Below are positions 40,641 to 53,691 of a DNA stretch of 64,000 nt, one piece after another. Origin of the DNA: Callipepla californica brunnescens (Eukaryota; Chordata; Aves; Galliformes; Odontophoridae). Within the stretch, counting starts at the first letter, position 1; every line of letters begins with the position of its first letter. The notes below the pieces were generated by a model that saw only the letters and a list, made by a program, of their open reading frames with translations, ran no database searches and was not told the origin of the DNA. The translations under genes were made by a program, and so were the position numbers. The stretch is from assembly GCA_023055505.1 (NCBI GenBank), contig JALIRH010000008.1, positions 3,100,001-3,164,000 on the forward strand, in the 5' to 3' direction.

Positions 40641-43614
40641 TGTTTTATTATTTCCTCAGTAGTTTCCTGTTTATGCATTGACAGATCAGTGCCTTTCTGT
40701 GGGAATTATGTAGGTGATGGGACTCTCCTTTCCACACACTATTCGGCTTGGTTCTCAGATCCCATGAGCACAGCAGTGCTGCAGCTCCCAGCCTGGGAGG
40801 GGAAGGGTGGCTGTAGCTTAGCCAACTTGAAAAGCATCCCTTATGGCCACTAATTGTACATTCGTATTACTTGTGCAGCATTTCTCACTGCTGGCAATTC
40901 TGTTAGTGTTAATTATTGTTATGGAAGACTTCATTTTGGAGCGATCTCTGGGAGAATCACTGTTTTATGGCTGTTCCCCCAAACAAATGGATATGATTTT
41001 CTCTTGGGGCCTCTGCTAAGGATATCTCCAAATCACCTCCAAGGGGAAATAAGCAGAAAATGAATGTATTTCCTTCCCTTTAGTTGTGTTTTTGATTAGG
41101 CATTAAAGATGGGGGTGGCTTTCTCAGTTTCACTGCGTATCTGAGTTGGTAGCCATCTCCAGCTCTTTGCTTTCAGTTGTCAACAAACCTGAAGGTCTCT
41201 GGTCCTGTCAGATTATGATTCTTCTCAGCTGTCTTAGTGGGAAGGAATTCTCGACCAAAGTCTCTGAGATCTTAACAGCCCAGAGATCTTCCAGTGGCTT
41301 ACGTGTGATTTCTGTAGCCCACCACTGAAGTTCAGAGCATTCAGAAGAGGAATGTTTGCTTGCAGAGTTGGAGGGGATCAAGCATTTGTACATTTCAGAG
41401 CCAGACGATGAAGTCTCCCTTTAGACACCCTATCTATGCAAATACTCAGACTTTCATCAGTGTGGATTTATGAGCAACCTTGCATACATGTAGTTATGAA
41501 GTTAGCCTCTGAGTTAGTTCACTCTTCTAATTTTCTGCAATTGTTTTCAGTCTTCTGCAATTTCAGTAGTTCTATGGTGTATCAAAATTGAAGGTCTCTG
41601 GGTTGGAGTGCTTGTTAGATGGGTATTTTAGGACCAGGCCCAAATTAATGTGATGTGTCAACTTTAAAGCGTTACGCCTAGCAGATGCTGTATAGCGTTC
41701 CTATTAGTTACTAATTGGCTTGAAAGTCCTTAATTATCCTATCTGTTTCAAATGTAGTGAGCAGATATTGTCAAATACTTCTAGCTTTGCTTTTGCACCC
41801 ATTTCCACTGGCTTTGCCTGCTATCTCCTAGTGGTCTATTTAGTTTCCCAAATATCCTTTCTAGGTGTGAATTTGTCCCTAGCACTTGTGTGCTCCCACA
41901 TGAACTTTGCTTTTACAGTAGATTATATACACTGTGCTTTTTTTTCCCCTTCTGTTTTTTGCTTTAATATCAAAGTGAATGTAGGGTTGTGTGTGGGCAT
42001 CTGATCCTTCATAACGAGTTCCCTGCTTTTGCCAGTGCTTTCGTCTGAATGAGACATGGGGAAATTCTAAGGCTGGTCCCCTTGTGGTTAGTTAGCTCCT
42101 CTGTTGCATGAGTGGTGTGTATGTGTGTTATTGAAGTACTCAACTGCTTGCTGCCCTCCTGCTTTCTAACGCTGTTGTTTGGCCATCAGCAGGATCTTGT
42201 AAGCAGCCATCACTTTTGGGCCAGTGGTTGCTTTTCATACTGAGTGGAGGTACTTCTCTCGGATTCAATTCAGGACCTTTGTATTTGTAAAATTTTAATC
42301 TCCTGTTGAGACAAGGACACAATTCAGTGTTGGTACACTGACCCAGGGCACCATGGAAAGGAAAATCTCAAGTTGCATGTGCAAGTGCTTTTCCTCTATC
42401 GGAGCCGTCCTGGGGTTTTGTTCCCACTTACTTTCCCTGCTGGGTGCTTTTTAAATGTCACTGCAATTAACCCTTGGAAAATTATTTTCTGTTCTATTTT
42501 TGCCACTGAGTTTTTAGTTCTGTGGCAAAATTCCTCCTTTTCTTCCACTTATCGAGCGTGGTACTGTGTTCCCTTTCTCAATCCTGAATTTATCATTGTG
42601 CCCTGGGGATGAAGAAAGCAGGACCCAAGTGTTCAGGTGCTGCTGGAGTGAGAAGTCATAGCATGCAGCCATCCCTTGGAGGAGGTGTCACTGCCTTCAC
42701 AGCACTGCTTCTCCTTTTGTGCCCCACTGCTTGACCTATAGCAGTTGCATTGTCTGAGTAGAAACCTTGCAATGTATTTTTTTTGTGAATTCTGGCTCTT
42801 AAAAAATAGGTTTTCATTCATTAGATCTCCTCAGCAGAAGTTAATGTGTGCTTTCTTTGATCTTGAAAGTAGGTAATGAGAGATTTGCATTAATTTTCAT
42901 TTTCTCTGGTCAGCTTCGTAAAGCTCCATTCAAAAACTGAAGTCCCGAATCAAAGCTCAAATGATTGTGGCTGCCAGTGCATTCAGAGCCCACTGATACG
43001 TTTGTATCATAGCAGCCCTTTGGTTGAATTGATTGTGTCCAGCTCCTGGGTACTGCTGAGAGGTGAGGGGCAGGTGGAGGGCTCTCACTCTGTGCCTTCT
43101 GGCTGTGCCATCCTGGCTGTCTGCTGAGCCCCTGGCTCCCTATCAAAGACATTTAAACAAAAAACCAACAAATTGCCCTACTGTCTTACCATGTGGAAAC
43201 AGCAACCCATCCCCTCATGTAAGTGCATTTTATCTAAGTCCTCTCTGCTCGTCTGGCTCTGTTAGCCTTCAGAAGGAAGTTAGTATCAGGGGTGTAAAGG
43301 AGTGCCATTTTTGTTTTCCAAACGCAGATCTGCTCTGTTGCTTCTTCCATCATCCTAGTTGATATCCCAGTTTCCACGGAGTAAGATGGGAATGCCTCAG
43401 GCACCCTCTCAAAATATGCTCCAGGGCTTCTGATTTTGACTTAGTCGCTTCCTACTGGCTAGGAAAGGCTGGTGGGAATATGGAAATCCTGACTTGAATA
43501 ATCTGGAAGCTGCTGAGAAGCAGTTCTCATCACACTGATGAGTTCTGTTCCCCCCCAGGAACATGAAATCCAGAGACACAAAACCAAGGCCGAGCTTGGT
43601 TCTGGGCAGAGAGA

Positions 43615-43735
43615 ATGCAAGTACTGAGGGACACAGTTTAGAGGGAGATTTCGGTGATAGGTGGATGGTTGCACTGGATGGGCTTGGAGGTCTTTTCGAT
43701 CTTGGTGATGGTAAGATTCTAGAATTTGATGTTAA
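43615..43735 (+). mobile_element. CR1 3' end fragment, sense
   Basis: The text gtactgagggacacagttta, then ggtggatggttgcactggat, then gggcttggaggtcttttcga is the terminal CR1 segment. It shares its wording with the copy ending at 12342 (same gtactgagggacacagttta string), suggesting the same CR1 subfamily. Confidence 0.85.
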
Positions 43736-44549
43736 GTGTACGGGTGCCTCCACTAGGACACAGCCATCCACTCAGACCTCCAAAATGACGCGGGGTGCCC
43801 TCGCATACGGTGTGCAGAACTGAGGACGTGCGTTGGCAGAGCCACGGGATGGCACGAAGATGGCGGTGTGGATGGAGCCCCGCTGTGCCCTCTGCTCCCG
43901 GCTCACGTTCATCTCGGTGTGCTTGGAGTTGTGCTTCGGAGCGTTTCTGACATTGGGCGCTTGTCTGCCCGCTGCCGCGAGTGTTTGGGGAGAGCTGAAC
44001 GCGTGATGCTGTCAGTGCTCCTGTTTTGATTTTGTTTTGGTGCCTTTGCATCGCTAATCGAACACAAGCCTCCTATTGTTCTCCCTGCGGCTTCCTTCCA
44101 GTGCGCGCTTCTATTTCGTTATTTTAATCATAACACCCAGGGTTTGAAATCCTCCAAAAAAAAAAAAACAAAAAAAAGCAAGCCCGAGAGATAACAAACT
44201 CCTTTTCTGGTTACTAAATGCACTTGATTCATAGAACAGATGGCTGCTATTCGATACGCTGCCATCACCGAGCCGCGCGCAGGGGCAGCAGCTCAGCTCA
44301 GAGGCAGCGGAGGATGTCCTCGCCCGCTCCTTCCCCGGCATGGCAGCGCTGATGCCATTTTCCCCCTGGCCCCAGCGATGCACAGCCTGCTCCCCGCATC
44401 CCCTCCCCGCCTCGCCGGCGTGGGGCTGCTGCGCTCGTGCTGCCTGGATCTGGCTGGCAGGAGGTGGCCGGCGGTGCCCGCACCGATTGGCTGCCCCCTG
44501 CTCCCCAGCCATCTCCAAACAGCCCCATTTCCATCCATTCATGAATCCG

Positions 44550-44557
44550 TGACGTCA
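44550..44557 (+). promoter_or_regulatory. palindromic cAMP response element (CRE)
   Basis: A full 8-bp TGACGTCA, the high-affinity CREB/ATF site. It lies in a CpG-rich setting about 190 bp upstream of the candidate donor at 44749 and about 60 bp downstream of an inverted CCAAT box. Full-length CREs in CpG-rich promoters are often bound constitutively by CREB/ATF factors. Confidence 0.6.
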
Positions 44558-44630
44558 GCACGCTTCTGTGCTCCTTTGCAGCAGGCTGCAGGATTGTGTG
44601 GGTGGAATTTCCTTTTATTTTGCAACACTT

Positions 44631-44706
44631 CCTTTTTTTTTTTTTTTAATCTTTTTTTTTTTCCTTCTTTTTTTTCTTTTTTTTTTTGCTGCCTTCCATC
44701 TTTTTT
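44631..44706 (+). repeat. T-rich low-complexity tract
   Basis: About 75 bases made largely of T with scattered C, A and G, just upstream of the ATG at 44718. It could also act as a polypyrimidine tract, but no AG dinucleotide follows it in the usual acceptor position before the candidate exon. Confidence 0.9.
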
Positions 44707-47700
44707 AAAACAAGAAAATGGAGCGTGGCACGGGCAGCCGTCGTCCTCGTAAGTATCCGGAGAAAATGCCTATTTTGAAGCGTGTGTGCTTGTGGCTGTG
44801 TGTGATGGGCAGCGCTCCCGTTCCTCCATTTATCCAGGGAGAGACAGATGGATGCTGCGTTTGCGATGCGACAGGGCTGAAAAACGATGCCGAGAGCGGG
44901 GATGGGGAAATGGGAAACGTGAATTCAGCCATCCCCGCGGTATAAAGCCGGAGCTGCCCTGTCCTTTCGCTCGCCTGAGAGACATTTTTCAGTTACAATT
45001 CTGCACGTTACCTTCTCGTGCCCCCCTTTTAAAGGGGAAGGAGGGAAAAGCGATAGAGAATGGATATGTGTGGAATATGCAGGGGATGTCATGAGTATTG
45101 CTAGAGAGAAGGTAACGAAGCAGGATTGTGTTTTTTGTTGTTTCCTTTTTTTCTCCCCCCCCCCTTCTAGGCAATTGTGATGCTTTCCCATGCGGACTCA
45201 TGAAATGCTTCTCCTGTTGTGACACAGTAGTAAATAATTAAAATGTGGTTTTGATGTGATGGAGAGATGTCTTTTTCTCTCTAGCAGCCTGCTAGGATTT
45301 TTCCCTTTATTCCAGCAAGCAGCAGCTTGTGCCATCTGCGTGTCAGTGGACACAGGAGTTGTGCCCTTTCCCCAGAGCTGGGAGCAGCGTTTGGGTTAAG
45401 CAGCAGTTCACAGGGGCAAGATTTGTCATATTCTTGCTCACCTGGATGGGGCATGATGTCATGTTTTCTCCCAATGAAACGAGCGGAGCTGTTCTATAAT
45501 TTTATTTTTGGAGCCTGGGAGGAGGTGTCTGTGCTGCAATATCTTAATCATACCAAGCCGGGTAGCTCTCTTCGGTAAATGAAAAATGGGCTATTTTGGG
45601 TTGATCTGGGGAAAGATGACATCAGGTCTGGGTGTGTGGAGATACGGGTTTTATCAATAGGCAGTCCGTTCCAGTGGGAGAAACGGAAAGAACTCGTGAG
45701 CCCTGCTTCGGAGTGAGAAATATTTGCAAAGAACAGAAGTGAACTACGAGAGATTGAGCAGGTCTGACTGCAGGTGTGGCCCTTCTCCCAGCACCTGCTT
45801 TCAGCCACGGGCACTGGGGGGGTATCCTGCAATTAAAGTTGTTGGTAGCATACAAGTTTCTGTCGCTGTCCTTTTTGCTGTGCTTTTTATCTGTAGGGCT
45901 ACGACCCTTTTGAAGCCCTGCTTCTGTGGCACGGTGCTGCTGTGGAACTCCAACACACAGTGTTTTGCTGGGGCGGGTTGCGTGCTCCTGCTCTCACACC
46001 GGTTTTGTTCCTGCGTGTCGGGCCCTCTTTGTGAGCCAGAGCGGTGCTGTCACTCAGAGCTGTCTTTGTCCCCCGCTGCCTGCTGGTTGCATCTACGGCC
46101 GGGATTCACTGTGACCCCCACGTCTGCAATTAGCCACCAGCTCCCAGCGCAGCGCATCTGGTGAGCATGCTCGCCGCTCCTGCTGTACGCCCAACGGTGT
46201 TAATGGGGGCACGTTTTCTTCCGATGGCTTTCCTTTAACCTTCCTCTTTTGTATTCCGTGCTAAGGAGTTGCTAAGGGCCTTGTCTCCGGTGGATGGGGA
46301 AATTGAGTGATGATTTGTTTGAGAATCCCTTCGTAGGTAAGCAGTTTCACAATTGATAGTTGTTAAAGCACAGTGCTGTTCTGAGCGGAGAGGGTAAAGA
46401 TTTTGCACTATTCTTTTTTTAATGACTGTGTGAGCAAATATGACAAGGTGTCTGAGCCTGGAGTTGTTCGGACTTGGTGCCTCTTCAGGGCTTCCTGCAG
46501 CTCGGTCGTGGCAATAGTCATCCCATTTTTCAAAATGGGAGGATCTGAAAAGCTGTTATGTATCTATGCATATAAAATAAAAGAGAGAAACAGGTCTGAT
46601 GGCAACCATATGGACAGATTTGAGGTCGGGGCAGGTTCTGCTGTGCAGGACAGGGTGAGCTGGGCAGCACCCACAGCTCACTGTGCACCGAGTGGCTCTG
46701 CCAAGCTCCCACCTGAAGTCCTGGCTGCAAAGGAGGATGGAGGAGGGCTGCTTCTGCAGTGCTGGGGAGTTTCACAGTCATCACTGAATGAAAGTGAATA
46801 AATTGTGGCAAATGTTATTTCTGTGTTTGCAGAAAGAAGCAGGAGTTGAATGCTTCAGCAAGCCCTGGCCTGCTTAGGGCACTTCTTTTCTCTCCTTATG
46901 CCCTGTGCAGGGGCTGGAGCACCTGAAGGATGCTCTTGCTGTGACATTTCAGCAAACCACTTTTGCTTCTTGCAGGGAAAAAGAGGGTGGGCCGTGAATA
47001 TTCCACTGAAACCATGCGCTGCTTTGGATTGCCACAGTAGCCAGCTTGATACCCAGAGTGGGCTGGAAGCAGAAACACTGTGCTTGCTGCCTCCCCTGTG
47101 AATACTCATGTTGACCTCTGTGCTCTTCCCCTGTTTACAGCCTCAACCAACAGCATGTTGGAGTGGGCTTAAAGGCACTTGCAGTGACTGGGAGTGGGCT
47201 GGGGTTAAGAAGGGGTTTTTCCATGAAAAGTATGTGATTCTGTAATCCTCTGTCAAACCTGTGATTGTTGCTGCTCATTGTAGTGCAGGGTGAGGGTTGC
47301 TGTGAGGCAGGAAAGGGGAGACAGACCCCTGTTGGGGTATGGAGGAGGCTGGCTTTCCTCCAGCAGTGGGGCTGTGGAATGCAGGTGTTGGGGTGGAGGT
47401 TTCCTGTGCTCCTGGGATGTTTGTCCTTTCCTGTCCCCAGCTTTGCAACCTTCAGGTCTTGTGGAGGACACCGAAAGCAGTAGCAAAGAGAGGGAGCTTA
47501 CCCCTGGACCATGGAGCACCTGACCTCTGTCCTCATGGCCTGAGAAGATCCCCTTCCTTTGTCAGAGCTACCTAGCAGGGTGAGCCAGGGGCTGGCGTTA
47601 CCTTGGAAGGTCCCTGCAGGATGCCAGGTGGCACGCAGGGCCTGTACACTGTGCTGTGTGGTTCTGCAGCCCGTGACATTGTGTGCTGTGTGTGCTGCCC

Positions 47701-48657
47701 TGATCGTGTTACCATCACAGAAGGCTCTTGTGGCCAAAGAATAGGATCACACCTCTCGGGTGCTGCTCCGTGTCGGTAAGATGGGCTTAATAGAGGCTCC
47801 TGAGCAGGCCATTGTGCTCAGTTCTCTGTCGAGGAGTAATCCTCTTTGCTTGTGGAAGTGCTGCGGTGCTCACTGAGCTGCTGCTTCCTTTGTTAGCTGC
47901 CTGCTCCTCCAGGTGTGTACACCCATCCTGGTGGTGATGGAAGGCCGAAGCACTGCACGTGCCCCACTGTTTGTTTTGTTTTCAGCTGCAGCTGTTTAGT
48001 TACCTTCATGCTGGGTGTGAGTCACGTAAACTGATAGTGCTGAGGAGCTTGTGTATAGTTTTTGTGTCAAATGTGCTTTGCAAATGTTGAATAATTCATA
48101 TCTACTATGAAAATAATAACAAGTATATGAGTGAATTTATCTGAGACTGGGCTGATGTCTCACGTGAATTCAAGTGAGAGTTTGATTCAGTCATAGGATT
48201 CCTGAAAATAGCACTTGCATATTGATCTTCATCCTCAAAGATCTCTCAGACATTAATTAATCTTAACACTGCTCCTTGGAGGAAAATGTGATGCTTCTGT
48301 TCTGTGAGGGAAGTTACAAGACACAGCTCGTGTCTTGTACTTGGGAATCTTACTGTCTTCATGTGGCAGTGGCAGAGAAGCTGTCAAAGGGCCTGTGAAC
48401 TCTGAGTTTTCCTTCCTTTTCCAGAAGATCACTTCTGAATTTTGATCCAGGATGGAGTCCAGTAGTAGTTCAGAGGTATAAAAGGCTCCTCAGAGGTTAG
48501 CTCGTTTATGGCAGCTGGATGATGCAAAGCATCCTTGAAGAGCTTGTGACAGAGGGCATCCATGGTCTGTTGGATGCTGAAGCAGTGTCCAGCTTCAGGT
48601 CCAGTGAAACCACTGGTCTTTGATGGATGCCTATAGCTTGGGATATGCAAGCAGTCA

Positions 48658-48740
48658 GGAATCATAGAATTATTAAGGTTGGAGGAGGTCTCTAAGATCC
48701 AACCATCAGCCTGTCACCACCATGCTCACTAAGCCATCCT
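48658..48740 (-). mobile_element. CR1 3' terminal fragment, antisense
   Basis: The text gaatcatagaattattaagg, then ttggaggaggtctctaagat, then ccaaccatcagcctgtcacc, then accatgctcactaagcca is the reverse complement of a CR1 tail. The 3' end begins precisely with the atcatagaat element. Confidence 0.85.
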
Positions 48741-51700
48741 TGTTTGGTAAGGGAAAAGGGAGGGGGAAGAAAGATGCCACCGCTCTTTTACAGTAAGGAG
48801 ACTGTATGGACAGCAGACGTGGTTACATGGCACCGCACTGTGCTGCTTGTTTGAGGTTATGTACGGGGACTGGGCATGGATGTGCATGTGAACACAGAGT
48901 GAATCACAGCTGCTGTCAGTAATTGCTTTCCTTTCCTACTGCTGTCTTCCAAATTTTTGGTCTGGCAACCAGTTCCTGGCAGACACATGGGGATTTGCTG
49001 AAGAGTGGAGTTAGAAATCCCCTTCCCATTAGATTGTCAAGATCACATGTTAAGTCCCTAGGCATAGAAAGTTAGTTTCACATCATCACGTTCAGTTCGT
49101 TATAACGGCACAGTACAGGGTGGTCCCTCCTTTGCCAGCCCTTTTTCTGCCCCCCAGCCCTGTCCCCTGATGGCAGCTGGTTGGTAACCATCCTTTTCTC
49201 AAAAACCATTGGCCTCAATTCAGAACCACAGAGAAAGGCGATAGAAATATGTAGTACCAAAATCCTGCAGTGAATGTAAGAGTCATTATGCAACATCACT
49301 TATTTCCTATGGCATCAGATTATGCAATTTCTGAGCAGAAGAATGCAAAGCCCTGGAAGAACACAGCAGCATTTTAGGAGATCCAAAAATACCTTATACA
49401 GGATAGAGGAAGCATTTATGTATGTAGTGCTGAAAATACACAGTTATGTAAGCTGCTTATTTCATAAACTGTGCTTTGGGAAGCTGGCTAGCTAGCAGGT
49501 GAAACAGGAATCAATCTGGCTTTCACTGGCATCAGCTGGAGAGGTCTCCCTGAATACGAGGCGGGGGTGGGGGTTGGCTCTCTGTCTGCCTTGTTCACGC
49601 AGATGATTGTTCGTTTTGTTTGTTCCTCGTGCCAAAAAGGCAGCAGTGTTGCCTGATGTCTTCTTCCAAATCGAGCACCTTCTTCTCCACGCACCCCCAA
49701 ATCTGCGACCTTATGGTGGAGGGGTTCCTAGCTTCAATGTTTGTCTGGTGTCTGTGGAGTTAAAGCACTCCTTCCTGTGCGGAGAGCCAGTGCCGATGCG
49801 TGACTTGTGCAGTGATCAGTTAGCAGAGATCTTTAAGGTGTAGTAATGCCCTGTTAAATTTCTTTGGAGGAGATGAGAGAACTTGAGAAAAGGGGATCTG
49901 GTTGATGCAGTGTGTTGGGATTTTGCTCACTAGGGGTTCTTCAGCTGAACAGCTATAAAATACCAGGTACATCCTTTCACAGACAAATGGTTAAATTATA
50001 TGAAATAAGAGTGAGGATGAGTAGAATAATGGAGAAGAATTTTCACTAGCAGCAGTTGTCAGCTCTGGGACCTGGAGGTTGCACTCCTTACACCTCTGCT
50101 TCCTGCATCCAGGTCATTGGGGATCATTCTGAAGCAAGAGTGTCTGTCGACAGAAGTAAGGCTCTCAGAGCAAGACCTGATGGACCTAGAGGACCAGATG
50201 GACCTCGTAAACTTGGATGATAAAATGTCACATTTGGTGTTGATTGCATACAGATTTAATCTTAATGTCCTGTATGTAGGAATTAGATTCCAAACTGGCT
50301 TTTTCTGCTCGGGAATGAGGTCTTAAGGATGTAAGAGACCTGTAGAAGTTACCTGAACCTCCAGGAGCACGGTAAGACAGCATTGGAGGAGTAGTTAGGT
50401 AATAGGAGAACAACAAAAGCAGTCGTTACATCTCAGTACATTTCTTTGGGGTGCCCACGTTGGGGATTCTCAGTGCGGTTTTACTCCCCCTCCTCTCATG
50501 ATAGAGAAGTGGGAAAGGTGTAGAGAGGTGATCAGAGATGCAGAGCAACTTTCATGGGGCGAATGAGTAGGTGGAGTGGGATTTTCAGGCTCGGAAATAA
50601 ATGTTGAGTGGAGGATGAGATGGTTTGTAAAATGGCAGCTGGCATTGAAAGATAAAGGGTTCAGGTGCCGGCGAAGAGCTGGTTGTTTGAGGAGAGTGAC
50701 AGGCAGGTGGGGGTGGGTGGGAAGGATACCTGGTGTTACCTCCTGCAAAACTCAGTGAAGTTACAAACCTTCCTGACGCAACGTAGCGAATGCCAAAGTG
50801 TTTTCCTTTGAAAAATGGTTTGACAAGTTGGTGCAGGAGCAATGTGATGTGGGCTACAGAGTGGAAAACGAGCACTGTGTGCTGCTGAGCTGGGAGGTCG
50901 GCGTGCAGTGTGGGGATGCCTGGGGTGTGCTAGGGGCATTTACCTGTCTGCACATCCCTGTCTTGGTTCTCGGAGCAGGGAACGGAGATAAATGACAGTG
51001 CCATTCTGCTCTGGTCTGTTTATTTTTTTTTTCCTGTGCCATGGTCTAGGTGCTGCTTCTTTCAACCCCGACAGGCTGAGCTGGAATATATAAGGTGCAA
51101 ACCTCCAGCTGGCTTGAGGCATGGAACCCAAATGCAGTCATTCTGAATAATTCTTGGCTGGAACGCTGTACTATTTTTGTCACTGTCAGAAGGAGTTCAG
51201 ACCAGAAAGCGAGGCAGAGTTGTCTTTCTCACTGATGCAGTGACAGACAGGGGTACATTACAACTGCAAAATCATTTTGCCACAGTGTTGAGTACCTATT
51301 TGTGGGGAGACTGGGTACGTTGAATAAAGGTGAACATTCATTAGCAGGTACAGGAGTTCAAGTCTGTGTTGTGATGGTACACACAGCATCGTTACACATC
51401 CAGGTCTCACCTGCTTAATGCCCACGGCTGTGTTAAATACTCTGCTGACTTCTTAGTGTGATTGTTGAGTTGTAAACCCTAACACACAAAGCTCAGGAAA
51501 TACCGTGTCTGCCAACAGCGATCGTCTTACGCTGAGGTGGCATTCAGATACGTACAGAGAAAGGAATTAAAAGTCCACAGTTCATGTTCTGCAGAAGGTA
51601 CAGAAGTCATGTGATATTTATCAGAAATTACAGGGAAAATCACAGGAGACCAGAAAAAACTGTGACAACATTTCTGTTTACCCAGGTAAATCTGCTGTTT

Positions 51701-53673
51701 TCTTGTAGAGCAAGCAAGGGTGCGTGCATAAATGTGCTGAGATCAGAGCTGCTGCACTGACAGCTGCAAAATCTCAGGTGGGCCAGATGAAGTGCTTTCA
51801 GCTCGTTTATCAGAAATTAATGATGTTTTGGCAACGTCGTCGCTGCAGTACTTGAAAATAAGGCTGGGTCGTGGCTGAGAGTTCACACAGGTGTGAAGGA
51901 TGGGATGTGTGTGGTGATGGAGGAGCTTCCCTGAAGGAAGAGACAGAGATTCATTCCTTCCTCCTCCAAAATAAACAGAAAACACCCAAACAGAGCCAAC
52001 CACAAAACTAACAAGCTGTTGCCTGTTGATCTGTGCATCTCATCGTGCGTTACTATATCTGTTATTACAGCTCGTGCTCTGAACAGCCATGCCAAACAGG
52101 AACGTGTACTCCAAGTGGTGTAAAACCATAGAAGTGCAGTACCAGAGGAACATCTGATTCATCCGCACAGCACTTTCCTCAGCAGCAGACTGTGAAGAGA
52201 ACAAGTTTGTTGGAATCCCATGGAACACAGAGCATGTGATTGCAAACCCCAGGGGTCAGATATGAGAGCCACGGCTGCAGTACTCACCAGCTCAGCAGCT
52301 CTCAGTTCTTTAACGTGCTGCTGGAGGTGGACCATGTGCCCGGTCAGGAGACTGCAGAAGGCTGAGTGGGGAAAGTTCCCTGCAGGAGATGGTCAGCAGG
52401 GGCAGTGGAGCTGCTGCAGGGTGTGTGTGGCATGGTGAGATAACGCTGCTTCATAAGCAGGCTGTTTGCTTTGTTAGATTCCAGAAGGCTTTGAAGTATT
52501 GTCCCAAGCCAGGAGTGTTGTGCTTGTATTTAGATGTTATGCAGTTGTCATCAGCATGGAAAGGGATGGTTACATTGCTGTGCCTAGTGCATCCAGGAGA
52601 GGAAAACACAAGGGAGCTCCAGTGTGTGAATAGAAGTGGTGGTACACACAGGGATCCCCTCTGACCTTGAGGTTTGCCCTGTGTCAGCTAGCTGCTCTGA
52701 TTTAGTCCTTTAGTGTGCATCAGAGAATTGCCTTTACTTAGTATAATGGACATGCAATCACAGCATGCTCTTGGCTCTGTGATATTATAGCAGCTGAAGG
52801 AAACCAATCCAATGTTACTGGGCACGTGTACTGTTAGGACACTGAGGGGTGACTGCTTTGTACTCGGGCAACCTTTACAGTATGCTAAGATGTTTTGTAT
52901 CTGGAATTATGATTTGCTATTTGAGTTTTAGCACAGCCTTTCACAGGAAGGACTTGCTTTTAGGCTGTGCAAGGCATATCTATCTTTGGCTCGGCCATGT
53001 CTTCCAACCTTGACCGTTGCTTTGACACAAAGTCGACTGGTGCAGGTAGCTCTGTGCACGTGTGAGAACACCTACCAGAGGGAGCACACGTAACAGGCCT
53101 TGTGGAAGCATGTCTTGTGATAGCTGATCCACCCACACTGATACTGCTTTGGTTAATCTCTTGCTTCTCTAATAGCTGTCGGCAGCAGTTCAGGCTGTCT
53201 GGCATGGTCAGGAGCAGCCTGGTTCTTCCCAGAAGAGTGCTTTGCCCTGCTCGTGTTTGGGCATGGTGAGGCTTTGCTGGGAGAAAAACTGCCTGGAAGT
53301 GGAATCGCTTACAAGAAGTTGGGATTATACAAAATTACTCTGAGCCTTAAATTCCTTTGAAACAAATTTGCCAGCTGCAGAGTGCATGAACTCATCAAAA
53401 TAGCTTAAGTCAGAGGTTCCGCCTTGAGGTCTGCAGTTGCAGAAGCACTTTGTGAAATGTGAGCATCTTCAGTGTACACACAACCCTCCTGCCATGCACA
53501 TGGCTTTCAGCTTGGACGCTGCTACAGCAGAGGCTGCATTAAGGTAGAAGGAGAATGCTGCTTGCCTGTGTTCTTCAGCGTAGAAACTAAGGGAGCACAT
53601 ACAAATCATAAACATCCCAAATGGCAAACACTCTGTGTATTGTGAAACCTCAGACTTTTGGTGAGATGATTGG

Positions 53674-53691
53674 TTTTTTTTTTGGGGGGGG
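53674..53691 (+). repeat. T10-G8 homopolymer junction
   Basis: Ten T followed directly by eight G in the long 5' intron. The tract is likely variable in length and hard to sequence. Confidence 0.9.

Larger units (their letters stand above)
25160..43800 (+). other. MAP3K13: MAP3K13 5' intronic region, middle part
   Basis: About 18.6 kb of non-coding sequence, mostly unique and AT-leaning. It has a (TA)n/(TG)n microsatellite at 25872-25924, a TG/TA-rich stretch at about 36350-36385 and a short TA run at about 38838-38853. CR1 fragments lie near 29.9, 35.0, 40.3-40.65 and 43.6 kb. I found no exon of another gene and no RNA gene. Confidence 0.6.
43790..44748 (+). promoter_or_regulatory. MAP3K13: second CpG-rich region: candidate alternative MAP3K13 promoter and first exon
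   Basis: Between 43.79 and 44.5 kb CpG density rises well above the surrounding intron. A YY1-like AAGATGGCGG lies at 43857-43866. An inverted CCAAT (CGATTGGCTG) lies at about 44482-44491, and a perfect palindromic CRE, TGACGTCA, at 44550-44557. A long T-rich tract (about 44631-44705) follows. Then comes an ATG at 44718 in good context and a near-perfect donor GTAAGTAT at 44749. Spliced to the acceptor before 55527, the frame opened at 44718 would hit a stop soon after the junction. The ATG would therefore be a uORF rather than a new N-terminus. Promoter activity and exon use are inferred. Confidence 0.5.

Noticed and set aside
44111..44752. Overlapping 143- and 170-codon frames on opposite strands
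   Set aside because: They run through CpG-rich and poly-T sequence, giving poly-Phe and Arg/Pro-rich translations without family resemblance; better explained as promoter-type DNA.
46521..46540. Short inverted repeat tcccatttt/aaaatggga
   Set aside because: Nine-base arms of simple composition are expected by chance in 64 kb and there is no context suggesting a structured RNA.
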